Shown piece after piece: positions 27,835 to 37,350 of a DNA stretch of 64,000 nucleotides. Location of the stretch: the NCBI GenBank assembly GCA_024742355.1, contig JANSYM010000001.1, forward strand, positions 124,001 to 188,000. The letters are read 5' to 3'. Positions within the stretch are counted from its first letter, which is position 1. Each line of letters begins with the position of its first letter. The notes under the pieces were generated by a model. That model saw nothing but the letters and a program-made list of their open reading frames with translations, had not been told where the DNA came from and ran no database searches. Origin of the DNA: Hyphomonadaceae bacterium. GTDB taxonomy: Bacteria > Pseudomonadota > Alphaproteobacteria > Caulobacterales > Hyphomonadaceae. The position numbers were made by a program, and so were the translations under genes.

Positions 27835-29016
27835 ATGTCTGAGACAGATCCGGTTGTCATCGTTGGAATGGCCCGTACGCCAATGGGAGGATTGCTCGGC
27901 GATCTCTCTGCAATGTCTGCGAACGAACTTGGCGCGATTGCGGTCAAGGCGGCGGTTGAAGAAGCGAAGCTCGGCGCCGACGAAGCTGACGAGATTATCA
28001 TGGGCAACTGCCTGCCGGCCGGACAAGGCCAGGCACCCGCCCGCCAGGCCGGGTTCAAGGCCGGTATGGACAAGGGGCTCGAGGCCACCACGATCAACAA
28101 GATGTGCGGCTCTGGTCTGCAGGCGGCCGTCATGGGGCGCCAGTCCATTGCTTCGGGTGATGCCAATATCGTCATCGTTGGCGGCATGGAAAGCATGACC
28201 AATGCGCCGCATCTCATGGATGTCCGCAAGGGCCACAAATATGGCGATATGGGCGCCAAGGATCACATGGCGCTGGACGGCCTGACCGATGCATATGCCG
28301 GCGGCCCGATGGGTGCGTTCGCCGACATGATCGCCGAGAAGTACCAGTTCACGCGCGAGCAACAGGACGCCTATGCGCTCGAAACCCTGCAGCGCGCGCA
28401 GGACGCCACCGAAGCCGGCAAGTTCAAGCGCGAAATTGCGCCCGTGACGATCAAGAGCCGCAAAGGCGAAACCACGGTCGATACGGACGAGCTGCCGCGT
28501 ACGGCGCGCCCGGACAAGATTCCGAGCCTGCGCCCGGCCTTCAACAAGGATGGCACTGTGACGGCTGCGAACGCCTCAGCGATTTCAGACGGCGCGGCGG
28601 CGCTGGTCCTGATGAAGGAGTCCGAAGCCAAGTCTCGCGGCCTGTCGCCAATTGCCAAAATCATCTCCTCCTCGAGCCACGCTCACGAGCCTGAGAATTT
28701 CACCACGGCGCCGGTTCCGGCCATGGAAAAAGCCCTCGCCAAAGCCGGATGGTCGAAGGACGATGTCGGCCTGTGGGAAATCAATGAGGCATTCGCGGTC
28801 GTGCCAATGATTGCGATGAAAGAACTCGGCCTCAGCCATGACAAGGTCAACGTCAATGGCGGCGCCTGCGCGATGGGCCACCCGATCGGGGCGTCCGGCG
28901 CGCGGATCCTGATCACGCTGCTCGCGGCGATGGAAGATCGTGATGTGAAGAAAGGCGTCGCGTCCCTCTGCATTGGCGGCGGCGAAGGCATCGCCATGTG
29001 CGTGGAGCGGGCTTAA
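27835..29016 (+). CDS. Acetyl-CoA C-acetyltransferase (thiolase)
   Basis: 393-residue thiolase that condenses two acetyl-CoA to acetoacetyl-CoA or cleaves 3-ketoacyl-CoA. Catalytic residues are C91 (NKMCGSGLQA), H349 (GHPIGASG) and C379 (LCIGGGEG), with the NEAFAV motif in the second half. Length and motifs fit biosynthetic thiolases (PhaA/AtoB-like). No PHB genes are beside it. ATG at 27835 follows AAGGAG. Confidence 0.94.
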   Translation: MSETDPVVIVGMARTPMGGLLGDLSAMSANELGAIAVKAAVEEAKLGADEADEIIMGNCLPAGQGQAPARQAGFKAGMDKGLEATTINKMCGSGLQAAVMGRQSIASGDANIVIVGGMESMTNAPHLMDVRKGHKYGDMGAKDHMALDGLTDAYAGGPMGAFADMIAEKYQFTREQQDAYALETLQRAQDATEAGKFKREIAPVTIKSRKGETTVDTDELPRTARPDKIPSLRPAFNKDGTVTAANASAISDGAAALVLMKESEAKSRGLSPIAKIISSSSHAHEPENFTTAPVPAMEKALAKAGWSKDDVGLWEINEAFAVVPMIAMKELGLSHDKVNVNGGACAMGHPIGASGARILITLLAAMEDRDVKKGVASLCIGGGEGIAMCVERA

Positions 29017-29022
29017 GCAGCT

Positions 29023-30087
29023 TTGCCCACGAACACCAAGATAACCGACCATTTCGCTGAACAGGCAACGTGGTGCGCCGGGCTGGGGTCACCCTTCACG
29101 GCGCAGCTTCTGCACCGGTTCGCCGCCGATTTCGAAACGGGCGGCCCGATCGCTCAGATTTGCGGCGACTGGACGACCAATCCCCGCAAGGATGCGCTTG
29201 GGCTGCGTCTGGCCGGGGCACTGCATCATGCTGTTCTGAGCGGTGAGGCGCCGGACCTTGCGGCGCTGTACCCCGCATCAATGAGCGACTGGGATATGGA
29301 CCAGGTCTGGCCCGTGGCGAAGGCCTGGCTCGGCGCCAATGTGGATCACGTGCGCGCCTTCATGCAGAGCCCGCCCCAGACCAATGAGACCCGGCGGTCG
29401 ATCATCCTTTTGCCGGGGTTTTTGAAACTGGCGGCGCGTTTTCAGCAGCCGCTGCACCTGCTCGAACTCGGCGCCAGTGCCGGACTCAATCAGAACTGGG
29501 ACCGGTTCAATTATGCGACAGAGTCGTGGCAGCGGGCCGGGGAGAGCGGCGTCACCATCCGGACCGACTGGCGTGCCCCGGTGCCGGAACATCTCGACAC
29601 CGACCTGCAGATTGCCAGTCGCGCCGCCTGTGATCTGAAGCCCGTCGATCTGTCAGACCCGGACCAGGCACGGCGCCTGAAATGCTACACCTGGCCGGAC
29701 CAGGAAGAGCGTTTGAACCGTCTCGACGCGGCCATCGCTCTGGCGCAGGACGCCGGCACGAAGGTCGAGCAAGCCGACGCGCTGAGCTGGCTGACCGAGC
29801 GCCTCGCCAATCGCCCGGCATCCGGCGTGACTGTGGTCTATCATTCCGTGTTTCTGATCTATCCGCCGCGCGAGGTGATTACGGCGATCATGGAGGCGAT
29901 CCGAAACGCCGGCGCTACCGCCACGCAGCAGGCGCCGCTGGCCTGGCTCAGTTACGAATCCGAAGCCCTGTTCGGCGGCGATCGGTCGAGCCCCAGAATG
30001 CGCGCACGGCTGGAGACCTGGCCGGACGGCACGGTCGAGTCTTATGCGGAGTCAGATGGCCACGTAACGCGCGTAGAGGCTTATTGA
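29023..30087 (+). CDS. DUF2332 family protein
   Basis: 354 residues of the DUF2332 family, cytosolic, with no experimentally known function. The segment LHLLELGASAGLNQNWDRF (about 145-163) looks like the glycine-rich loop of a SAM-dependent methyltransferase fold, and the C-terminal VYHSVFLIYPP part fits a Rossmann strand. A methyltransferase role is only a suggestion. The frame opens at TTG 29023, six bases after the thiolase stop, with no clear ribosome binding site, so the start is unsure. Its stop overlaps the next gene's stop by 7 bases (30081-30087). Confidence 0.78.
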   Translation: MPTNTKITDHFAEQATWCAGLGSPFTAQLLHRFAADFETGGPIAQICGDWTTNPRKDALGLRLAGALHHAVLSGEAPDLAALYPASMSDWDMDQVWPVAKAWLGANVDHVRAFMQSPPQTNETRRSIILLPGFLKLAARFQQPLHLLELGASAGLNQNWDRFNYATESWQRAGESGVTIRTDWRAPVPEHLDTDLQIASRAACDLKPVDLSDPDQARRLKCYTWPDQEERLNRLDAAIALAQDAGTKVEQADALSWLTERLANRPASGVTVVYHSVFLIYPPREVITAIMEAIRNAGATATQQAPLAWLSYESEALFGGDRSSPRMRARLETWPDGTVESYAESDGHVTRVEAY

Positions 30088-31259
30088 GGGGCGTGTTCCG
30101 CGATGGCCGCGTCGAGCACGTTCGCACTGACGGTCCGTATGGCCTGTTGAGCCGCGTCCGAGAATTGGTTGGTGTTGACGATGACCACGCGGTCGAGGTC
30201 CGGCGCGACGATGATCCGCGATGTCCACATCGTGTTGGACCCGTAGTGCAAATACAGCCTGCCATAAGTCGGGTCATCATAAACGCCCCAGCCCATCGCA
30301 TAATCACCCGCAGGATCGGGATGCGGCAGGAACAGTTTCTCCCGCATCGCCAACGGTACAATCGCGCTATCATCCTTCAGGAATTCAACCGCCAGTGCGG
30401 CATGGGCTTCCATTGTTGCGTGCAAGGTTCCAGCAGGTCCGAGCACCATGGGATTGTCCGCCGCCTTGCCCCGACCGACCGGATTCATGAACGCGCCCAA
30501 TACGACGAGATGACCCTGCAATCCTTCCGGAGGCGGGCCGAAACCAAATCCAGTCTGATGATGCTCTTGTGCGAGCCGGTCAAAGATCAGTACCTGCATC
30601 GCCGCTTCCCAGGAATTGGGTAAATCAGCTTGCGCCGACAGGATCGACTCCATCGCCGCGCCAGCGAGAATGTAATTGAGATTATTGTAGTCGAATTCGC
30701 CCGGCGTCTTGCTTGGCGGCTCGGTGAGCACCGCGCGGGCGGTATCTGCGCGCTGATCGGGAACGCTGCGATCATCATTCCGGCGGGCATTGAGCCAAAA
30801 TCCGCCCATCTGTTTCAGGCCCGATCGATGCGCGAACAGGTCTTCGATCGTGATCTCCTGCCAGGCCGGGTCGATCTCGTCAGCGAGCTCAGGAAACAGC
30901 TCTGGAAGCGTCGCGCCCCATTCCGCCAGGCCGCGCTCAACCAGCTGGGCATAGAGCAAGGCCGTCAGCGCCTTTGTGTTCGAGCCGAGATGCCAGGCAT
31001 CGGTTGTCAGTGCCGGGTCGCTGTCATTCTTGGCGCGTTGACCTGCGACGGCAATGTCCAGGATCCCATCCTTCGACGCCACCACGGCCCCGAGCGCGAT
31101 CAGATCATTGTCCGCATGCGCGCGGCTGACATAGTCCTGCAGTTCCGACGCGGCGACCGGCGCGTCTACGACGGTCGGGGTTTCAGGGACTGAATTCGAT
31201 GGGGCCGGCTCACACGCAGCCAGGACCGCGATGGTCAAGGCGGATAGGAAGCCGCGCAC
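30081..31259 (-). CDS. Serine hydrolase of the beta-lactamase/class C fold, lipoprotein
   Basis: 392-residue penicillin-binding-protein-like hydrolase. The lipobox ends VLAAC (C16). The active site shows S93-x-x-K96 (SNTK), a Y191-N-N193 motif, and HYGS in place of KTG near the C-terminus, the set seen in beta-lactamase-related esterases and peptidases. Resistance function is not implied. It opens at a GTG (31259) one base behind the Lrp gene's TAA, so the two form an operon. A longer frame to 31349 overlaps Lrp and would bury the lipobox. Confidence 0.85.
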   Translation of the reverse strand: MRGFLSALTIAVLAACEPAPSNSVPETPTVVDAPVAASELQDYVSRAHADNDLIALGAVVASKDGILDIAVAGQRAKNDSDPALTTDAWHLGSNTKALTALLYAQLVERGLAEWGATLPELFPELADEIDPAWQEITIEDLFAHRSGLKQMGGFWLNARRNDDRSVPDQRADTARAVLTEPPSKTPGEFDYNNLNYILAGAAMESILSAQADLPNSWEAAMQVLIFDRLAQEHHQTGFGFGPPPEGLQGHLVVLGAFMNPVGRGKAADNPMVLGPAGTLHATMEAHAALAVEFLKDDSAIVPLAMREKLFLPHPDPAGDYAMGWGVYDDPTYGRLYLHYGSNTMWTSRIIVAPDLDRVVIVNTNQFSDAAQQAIRTVSANVLDAAIAEHAPQ

Positions 31260-31260
31260 C

Positions 31261-31776
31261 TTAACTCGCCGGGACGTAATCGCTGACCAGTCCGAGCGGC
31301 ACCGCGGTGGTGCGTTTGGCGACATTGATGATGATCCGCGATTGAACATCCGACACCAATGCAGACCCCAGCAGCTTCTCGCGCAGGAATTTGTCGTAAG
31401 CGTACATGTCCGTGGTGGTGACCCGGATGATATAGTCGACGGCGCCGGTGACGGTCATGCATTCCATCACTTCCGGCCACTTGCGAACCAGGTTCTCAAA
31501 CGCCTCCAGATTCTCTTTGCTGGGCAAGGCCAGTTTGACGTTCGCAACCACTTCAAAGCCGAGCCCGAGCGATTGTCGGTCGAGCAATGTCACGCGACCC
31601 TGAATGATCCCGGCTTCCTCCATCCGCTTGATGCGGCGCCAGCACGGCGACGAGGACAAGCCGACACGTTCGGCGATGTCGGCGACGGACAAGGACGCGT
31701 CTTTTTGAATCAGATCGAGAATCTTGGCATCAATCGTATCTAATGGTTCTGACAAATTTTCCCCCAAGGAATGCAT
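31261..31776 (-). CDS. Lrp/AsnC family transcriptional regulator
   Basis: 171 residues: an N-terminal helix-turn-helix (about 15-62, with LSSSPCWRRIKRME as recognition region) and a RAM domain (about 78-160, GAVDYIIRVTTTD). The SPCWRRIKR pattern is that of the Lrp/BkdR subgroup, not that of the regulator beside ald. It is divergent from the indolepyruvate oxidoreductase, pointing to control of aromatic or branched amino acid breakdown by an amino acid ligand. The ATG at 31776 has no clear ribosome binding site; TTG 31767 is an alternative. Confidence 0.9.
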   Translation of the reverse strand: MHSLGENLSEPLDTIDAKILDLIQKDASLSVADIAERVGLSSSPCWRRIKRMEEAGIIQGRVTLLDRQSLGLGFEVVANVKLALPSKENLEAFENLVRKWPEVMECMTVTGAVDYIIRVTTTDMYAYDKFLREKLLGSALVSDVQSRIIINVAKRTTAVPLGLVSDYVPAS

Positions 31777-31884
31777 TACTGGGTATATTATTGCTCAAAT
31801 TATCCGCATTCTTGCAAAGAAGACAAGTATTTTCGTCATTATGTTGGGATATATGACCTAAACGCAACACTGGAGAGATGCGCT
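31777..31884. promoter_or_regulatory. Divergent spacer between Lrp gene and indolepyruvate oxidoreductase
   Basis: About 108 bases, AT-rich compared with flanking genes, which must hold both promoters. It contains ATTATTGCTCAAATTAT at 31789-31805, an AT-rich near-symmetric block of the kind Lrp proteins bind. The oxidoreductase frame stays open across it, but codon choice there is unlike the gene proper. Confidence 0.3.
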
Positions 31885-34800
31885 TTGGAACATCGTGAAG
31901 TTACGCTGGACGACAAATATGATCTTGTCGAGGGAAAAGCGTACATGACCGGGATTCAGGCGCTGGTGCGCCTGCCGCTTGATCAAAAACGGCTCGATCT
32001 CCAGGCCGGACACAACACCGCCGGCTTCATTTCCGGCTATCGCGGCTCTCCGCTGGGCGGCTATGACCAGCAATTGCGTGCGGCGCAGAAATGGCTGGAC
32101 GAGCATGACGTAAAATTCTGGGAAGGCCTGAACGAGGACCTGGGCGCCACGGCCGTATGGGGCAGCCAGCAACTAGGCCTGTTCCCGGGCGCGCAGCGTG
32201 ATGGCCTGTTCGGCGTCTGGTACGGCAAGGCCCCTGGCGTTGACCGCACCGGCGATGTGTTCAAGCACGCCAACGCAGCTGGCACGTCGGCGCTTGGCGG
32301 CGTGCTCGCTGTCCTCGGCGACGACCATATGTGCAAGTCCTCGACCCTGCCATCGCAATCAGAATATGCGATGCAGGATGCCGAGATTCCGGTGCTCAAT
32401 CCGGCCTCGATCCAGGACGTGCTGGATTATGGTCTGCATGGCTGGGCGATGAGCCGGTTCACCGGTGGCTGGAGCGCCATGATCGCGCTCGCCGACACGA
32501 TGGATAGCGGCGCCGTTGTCGATGTCTCTCTGGATCGCATGAATTTTGTGACGCCGGAGTTCGAGTTTCCGGCGGATGGCGTGCATATGCGTCGTTCGGA
32601 TCCGCCGCTCGAGAAAGAACGCCGTCTGCGCCAGTACAAGATTCCGGCCGCACAAGCTTGGGTACGTGCCAACCAGCTTGACCGGGTCATCCTGCCAAGC
32701 GCCAAGCCGCGGGTCGGCCTGATCGTCACCGGACAGGCCGCGCGCGATGTGTTCGAGGCCCTGGAAGCGCTTGGCCTGAGCCCGGAAGACGCCGGAAAAC
32801 TGGGCGTGACAATCTACAAGGTGGCGATGCCCTGGCCGCTTGAGCCGGAAGGCATCCGCAACTTCTGCGCTGGCCTGGAGCGCGTGCTCGTGATCGAGCA
32901 CAAACGGCCACTGATCGAAGAGCAATTGCGCGCGGCACTTTACGCCATGCCGGACAAGCAGCGCCCGTTGCTGGAAGGCAAGCACACGGTCGATGGCAAG
33001 CCTCTGCTCAGCCAGATCAGCTCGATCCCGGTGCCTGAAATCGCCGACGCGCTGGCTGGCGTCTTGCCAAAAGGCTGGGATACGTCGCGGGCCGATGCCT
33101 ATTTCGCGCGCGTTGGCCGCGCTGGCGAAGCGGCGCGGACCAATGCGACGCCGACTGTGCGAACCCCGCACTATTGTTCCGGTTGCCCGCACAATACATC
33201 GACCGTGGTACCTGAAGGCTCGCGTGCACTGGCCGGAATTGGCTGCCACTATATGGCGAACTTCATGCCCGACCGGAACACCGACATGACCAGTCAGATG
33301 GGCGGCGAAGGCATTGCCTGGGTCGGGCAGCATTTTGCCACTGACGAGAACCACATGTTCGTCAATCTCGGCGACGGCACCTATTCGCATTCCGGCTCGC
33401 TGGCGATCCGCGCCGCGGTCACCTCAGGGGCCAATATTACCTACAAGATCCTCTACAATGACGCCGTGGCGATGACCGGTGGCCAGACCGTGGAATCCGG
33501 TCAGACGCCGCAACAGATCGCTACGCAGGTCAAAGGTGAGGGCGTCGAGACCATCGTCATCGTCACCGAAGACCCAACCCGCTACGCCAATGTCAAAGGC
33601 TTGCCGCGCCGCGTGAAAATCCATGACCGCGCCGATCTCGACATGGTCCAGAAACAGCTGCGCGAGACGCCTGGGGTTTCTGTCCTGATTTATGACCAGA
33701 TCTGCGCCACAGAAAAACGCCGCCGCTCGAAGCGTGGCCTGCGGACGCCGGACCGCACCCGTGTGCTGATCAACACTGCCGTCTGCGAGGGCTGCGGCGA
33801 CTGCTCCCTCAAGTCGAACTGCCTGTCGGTCGAGCCGGTTGAAACCGAGCTTGGGCGTAAACGGCGGATCAATCAGTCGACCTGCAATACCGATCTGTCC
33901 TGCATCAAGGGTTTCTGCCCGAGCTTCATCACGGTCACCGATGGTGAGTTTACCGCCAAGGATGAGCCGCGCCCTGAGATCGACACGTCCTACATTCCGC
34001 TGCCCGAAACGCCGAGCCTGGAGCGGACCTGGAATGTCCTGTTCACCGGCGTTGGCGGCACCGGCGTGACAACGGTCGCGGCGATCCTCGCCATGGGCGC
34101 CCATGTTGACGGCAATGCCGCGTCCAGTCTCGATATGACCGGCCTGGCGCAAAAGGGCGGACCGGTCCTCAGTCACCTGCGCTTTGCACGTGAGCCTGAC
34201 ATGATTTCAACCGGCCGGGTGCCGCCAGCGAGTACTGATTGCGTCATCGCTTGTGACCTGGTGGTGGCGGCAGGCGGCGATGCCCTTAACCTTATGGATG
34301 CCGATCGCACCGCGGCTTTCGCCAATAGTGATGTGACGCCGACCAGCGAATTTATCCGCGATCGCTCGAAAAAGTTTGAAAGCGATTTGCTGGCCGCGCG
34401 GGTCAAGCGTCAGGCCGACGAATTTGCCGCCTTTGACGCGGAAGCGCTGGCCATCCTGTACTTCAATGATGCCATCTACACCAATATGATCATGGCTGGA
34501 TATGCCTGGCAGAAAGGCCGTGTACCGGTCTCGCTGCGGGGCATCTATCGCGCCATCAAGATGAATGGTGTGAAGGCAGACGACAATATGGCCGCCTTCG
34601 ATGTCGGCCGGATTGCCGCTTACGATGTCAGCCGCCTGGAGCCGGCCAAGGACCCGCGCGGACACATTTCGCCGATGTCCCTGGACGAGTTGATCGACAA
34701 TCGTGCGCAGCGCCTGCTTGCCTTCCAGAACCAGAAATATGCCGACCAGTATCGCAAGGTCGTTGCCCAGGTGCGCGCGGCCGAGTCAGCTGCAGGGCTG

Positions 34801-35343
34801 GGCGAACGTCTGAGTAAGGCCGTGGCGCGTTATGCCTTCAAACTGATGGCCTATAAGGACGAGTATGAGGTTGCGCGTCTATGGACGGATGGCGCCTTCG
34901 ACGCCTATCTCGCCAGGAAGTTCAAGGGCGGAAAGCTGTCCTATCATCTCGCGCCGCCCATCTTCTCGGGCAAGGATGAGCAAGGGCACCTGAAGAAAAA
35001 AGCGTTCGGGCCGTGGATGAAGACCGGCTTCAAAGTCCTGAAACGGTTCAAATGGCTGCGCGGGACACGATTTGATCCGTTCGGGTGGACCGAGGAACGC
35101 CAGATGGAGCGCAAGCTGCGCGATCAGTATCTCGATAATATGCTGCGCATGCTGCCCGACTTGTCGGCCAAGAATCTCGATCTGGCGGTGGCGATTGCGG
35201 AAGTCCCGGATGAGATTCGCGGCTATGGTCATATCAAGGATGAAGCCGTCTCGAAGGCGGCAGCCCGCGAAGCGGAACTCTGGCAGCACTGGCCGGATGG
35301 GACGCTGCCGCGCGCAAAGACGACCTTGATCGCGGCAGAGTAA
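31885..35343 (+). CDS. Fused indolepyruvate:ferredoxin oxidoreductase
   Basis: 1,152 residues joining the alpha and beta/gamma parts of the archaeal IorAB enzyme. It converts aryl-pyruvates (from Trp, Phe, Tyr transamination) to aryl-acetyl-CoA, passing electrons to ferredoxin. The N-terminal pyrimidine domain has GFISGYRGSPLGGYD. The TPP region holds C431-SGC434-PH. A reduced cluster motif has C634, C637, C640 and C646. The gamma-like domain begins near 722 with GVGGTGVTTVAA. The frame is open back to 31771, but TTG at 31885 has GGAGAG eight bases upstream and matches where family members begin. The divergent Lrp gene likely regulates it. Confidence 0.93.
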   Translation: MEHREVTLDDKYDLVEGKAYMTGIQALVRLPLDQKRLDLQAGHNTAGFISGYRGSPLGGYDQQLRAAQKWLDEHDVKFWEGLNEDLGATAVWGSQQLGLFPGAQRDGLFGVWYGKAPGVDRTGDVFKHANAAGTSALGGVLAVLGDDHMCKSSTLPSQSEYAMQDAEIPVLNPASIQDVLDYGLHGWAMSRFTGGWSAMIALADTMDSGAVVDVSLDRMNFVTPEFEFPADGVHMRRSDPPLEKERRLRQYKIPAAQAWVRANQLDRVILPSAKPRVGLIVTGQAARDVFEALEALGLSPEDAGKLGVTIYKVAMPWPLEPEGIRNFCAGLERVLVIEHKRPLIEEQLRAALYAMPDKQRPLLEGKHTVDGKPLLSQISSIPVPEIADALAGVLPKGWDTSRADAYFARVGRAGEAARTNATPTVRTPHYCSGCPHNTSTVVPEGSRALAGIGCHYMANFMPDRNTDMTSQMGGEGIAWVGQHFATDENHMFVNLGDGTYSHSGSLAIRAAVTSGANITYKILYNDAVAMTGGQTVESGQTPQQIATQVKGEGVETIVIVTEDPTRYANVKGLPRRVKIHDRADLDMVQKQLRETPGVSVLIYDQICATEKRRRSKRGLRTPDRTRVLINTAVCEGCGDCSLKSNCLSVEPVETELGRKRRINQSTCNTDLSCIKGFCPSFITVTDGEFTAKDEPRPEIDTSYIPLPETPSLERTWNVLFTGVGGTGVTTVAAILAMGAHVDGNAASSLDMTGLAQKGGPVLSHLRFAREPDMISTGRVPPASTDCVIACDLVVAAGGDALNLMDADRTAAFANSDVTPTSEFIRDRSKKFESDLLAARVKRQADEFAAFDAEALAILYFNDAIYTNMIMAGYAWQKGRVPVSLRGIYRAIKMNGVKADDNMAAFDVGRIAAYDVSRLEPAKDPRGHISPMSLDELIDNRAQRLLAFQNQKYADQYRKVVAQVRAAESAAGLGERLSKAVARYAFKLMAYKDEYEVARLWTDGAFDAYLARKFKGGKLSYHLAPPIFSGKDEQGHLKKKAFGPWMKTGFKVLKRFKWLRGTRFDPFGWTEERQMERKLRDQYLDNMLRMLPDLSAKNLDLAVAIAEVPDEIRGYGHIKDEAVSKAAAREAELWQHWPDGTLPRAKTTLIAAE

Positions 35344-35364
35344 ACCTCAGATCAATGAATGCAG

Positions 35365-35393
35365 AAAAGGCCTCAGCGTGCTGAGGCCTTTTT
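35365..35393. terminator. Bidirectional terminator between the indolepyruvate oxidoreductase and TadG-like genes
   Basis: 13-bp complementary arms AAAAGGCCTCAGC (35365-35377) and GCTGAGGCCTTTT (35380-35392) with T on one side and A on the other. It lies between two convergent genes. Confidence 0.9.
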
Positions 35394-35424
35394 GTTTTGG
35401 TGGAACCGTGATTTGCTGGACGGC

Positions 35425-37179
35425 TTATTTCGAGATCCGCAGATCCGAGATCGAGGTGGCGATCTTCTGATACGCTTCCGTCAATTCGGCCGCCGTTTCC
35501 GGTTCAAAATAATAGTCAGGTCCGGTGGCGCAGTCCGACAACACATCCTTGCCGGCCTGCGGCGCGTTCAGAGCGACGGCGTAGACTTTGACATCCTTGG
35601 CTTTCATATTGTCGCAGAGCGACCGCGCCTGCGCATCAGAATCACCTTGTCCGGGATAGATTTCAGCGTTGAAGCTTCCATCCGTCATCAGGATCACGGC
35701 CTTGGCCGAATCGGGTTCTGTATAGGCAAGCGGTTCGGCGTCGCCATCGAAGACGGTTTTCCAGTCCTCAGCGACCAGATACCAGGTCCAGGCCACGCCG
35801 AGATGTCCGGCGGTCCAGCCACCAGCGTCCAGCGAGTTCACATAATTGGTCAGCGTGTTGCGATCATTGGTCAGTTCGACCGGATCATGGTCGCGACATT
35901 CGTCGCCATCATAGGCGCTATTGTTCGGGCGGTTCGGATGTCCGACTTCCCAATATCCACCGCCAGAATAGGACCGGTCCTCGACAAACCAGGCCTGACG
36001 GTGCGCCAGGTAACCGCCAGCGGTCGGGCTGGCATCGGTAAAGCTGTCTGACCCATCGCGTTCCCAGACACAGGTCGAGGTCAGCGTATAGGACTTGTCC
36101 TGCGGCACCAGGTCACTTTCCAGAGCCAGTGAGAAGGAAATCGTTTCGTCGAACAGCTTGGTGCCGTCGAGATAATTTTCCGAGTATGCGCGCAGGCGAA
36201 TGGTAAAATCACCCATGTCCCAGGCCTGGCCATAGCCAATGCCGCTGCCTCCATAGAGCGCGTATGGCTCACCGTTTTCGGTCTTGTTCTTGTACTCGGT
36301 GCCGCGCAATTGCATCCGCATACTGTCCACTTGACCGTACAGATCATGCGATGGATCGAGGGTGACGGCGATGGTCAGGTCATCATCCTGCCAGTCTTCG
36401 ATCTTGATTTTTGCGCCGTCTCCGATTTCCGAGATCAGGTTACCAGTATCGGTGTCGTACAGGCCGATATGCATCTCATCATAGAGATTGCCTTCGGTCA
36501 GGTCCGCTTCAGTGAACAAAGGCTGGACGGTATGCTCATAGGTCCGCGTTGCGGGCACGCCAGCGACGTCCGGGAAGAATTCCCCGGCATTGACCATGCT
36601 ATTATAGGAGACCATGGCCAGCCGCGTATCTTCGATCAATTCTGGCGACGCACCGTCCGGCAGCAAGACGTCAATCGCCTCGATTGCTGCAGCCTTCAGG
36701 TTGATCAGGCGGTTGGAGCTGTTCATCGACCCCGAGACGTCGAACATGAAGGCGACATCGACCTTGTCGATCCCGTATTCAGAGGCCGACGAAACCCGGA
36801 ATGGCATCTGATCGCGGCCGACGACCTTGATCAGAGCGGTGGTTTGTTCGCACAGGATGCTGGCATCAATTTCCTCAGCCGAGTCGGACACAACCACAGA
36901 GGTTGGATCGCAGCTCAGACCACCGAGGCCGCCAATCTGGGCGTCCATGAATTGCTGCACGGTCAATTTGATTTCTTCGTTGGTGGCGCCCGTCTGCTTC
37001 ACGCGTGCAGCGGCTAGCACCGCCGAGTCCATGACCAGCTGGACTTTGGCTTTGCGTTTTACCGTTTGCTGAAAATCAATCGCGAATCCCGCAACAGCGA
37101 CGATCGGAATGATCGACAGTGCGAAGAGGATTGCAACCTGTCCGCTTTTGTCGCGGCTTAAGTTCTTTAATGTACTCAT
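35425..37179 (-). CDS. TadG-like pilus-assembly protein with von Willebrand A domain
   Basis: 584 residues. Residues about 10-38 (DKSGQVAILFALSIIPIVAV and following) are the TadE/TadG-type N-terminal anchor, a pseudopilin-like membrane helix. A von Willebrand A domain begins at about 140 with MIDAS D147-S149-S151 (DVSGSMNSS) and continues to the C-terminus, with MTDGSFN near 520. A large insert of about 200 residues splits the vWA fold and has several cysteines and aromatic residues. Tad pilus genes are not adjacent, so it is a solitary copy. Likely exported and surface or envelope associated. No strong ribosome binding site beyond AAAGAG near the ATG. Confidence 0.85.
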   Translation of the reverse strand: MSTLKNLSRDKSGQVAILFALSIIPIVAVAGFAIDFQQTVKRKAKVQLVMDSAVLAAARVKQTGATNEEIKLTVQQFMDAQIGGLGGLSCDPTSVVVSDSAEEIDASILCEQTTALIKVVGRDQMPFRVSSASEYGIDKVDVAFMFDVSGSMNSSNRLINLKAAAIEAIDVLLPDGASPELIEDTRLAMVSYNSMVNAGEFFPDVAGVPATRTYEHTVQPLFTEADLTEGNLYDEMHIGLYDTDTGNLISEIGDGAKIKIEDWQDDDLTIAVTLDPSHDLYGQVDSMRMQLRGTEYKNKTENGEPYALYGGSGIGYGQAWDMGDFTIRLRAYSENYLDGTKLFDETISFSLALESDLVPQDKSYTLTSTCVWERDGSDSFTDASPTAGGYLAHRQAWFVEDRSYSGGGYWEVGHPNRPNNSAYDGDECRDHDPVELTNDRNTLTNYVNSLDAGGWTAGHLGVAWTWYLVAEDWKTVFDGDAEPLAYTEPDSAKAVILMTDGSFNAEIYPGQGDSDAQARSLCDNMKAKDVKVYAVALNAPQAGKDVLSDCATGPDYYFEPETAAELTEAYQKIATSISDLRISK

Positions 37180-37350
37180 CTCTTTAAACGCCGAAGCGCC
37201 CTAACGTTCCCTACAATCCGTCTTACAGGAGTGTGTTTGATGGCCCGTTAGATTGGCGATGCAGATTGCGGTGTGAGATTCAGGAATTTGTTTACCATAA
37301 CTGCCCGAATCCGCTGGCCTTGAACGACGAGTCAGGGATATGACCGAGGC

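Noticed and set aside
29682-30623. 313-residue open frame spanning the DUF2332 and beta-lactamase genes
   Set aside because: It crosses two well-supported genes in other frames and has an Arg-rich meaningless product.
32359-33390. 343-residue open frame antisense to the indolepyruvate oxidoreductase gene
   Set aside because: Arises from GC-rich third positions; the product is His/Arg-rich without a domain.
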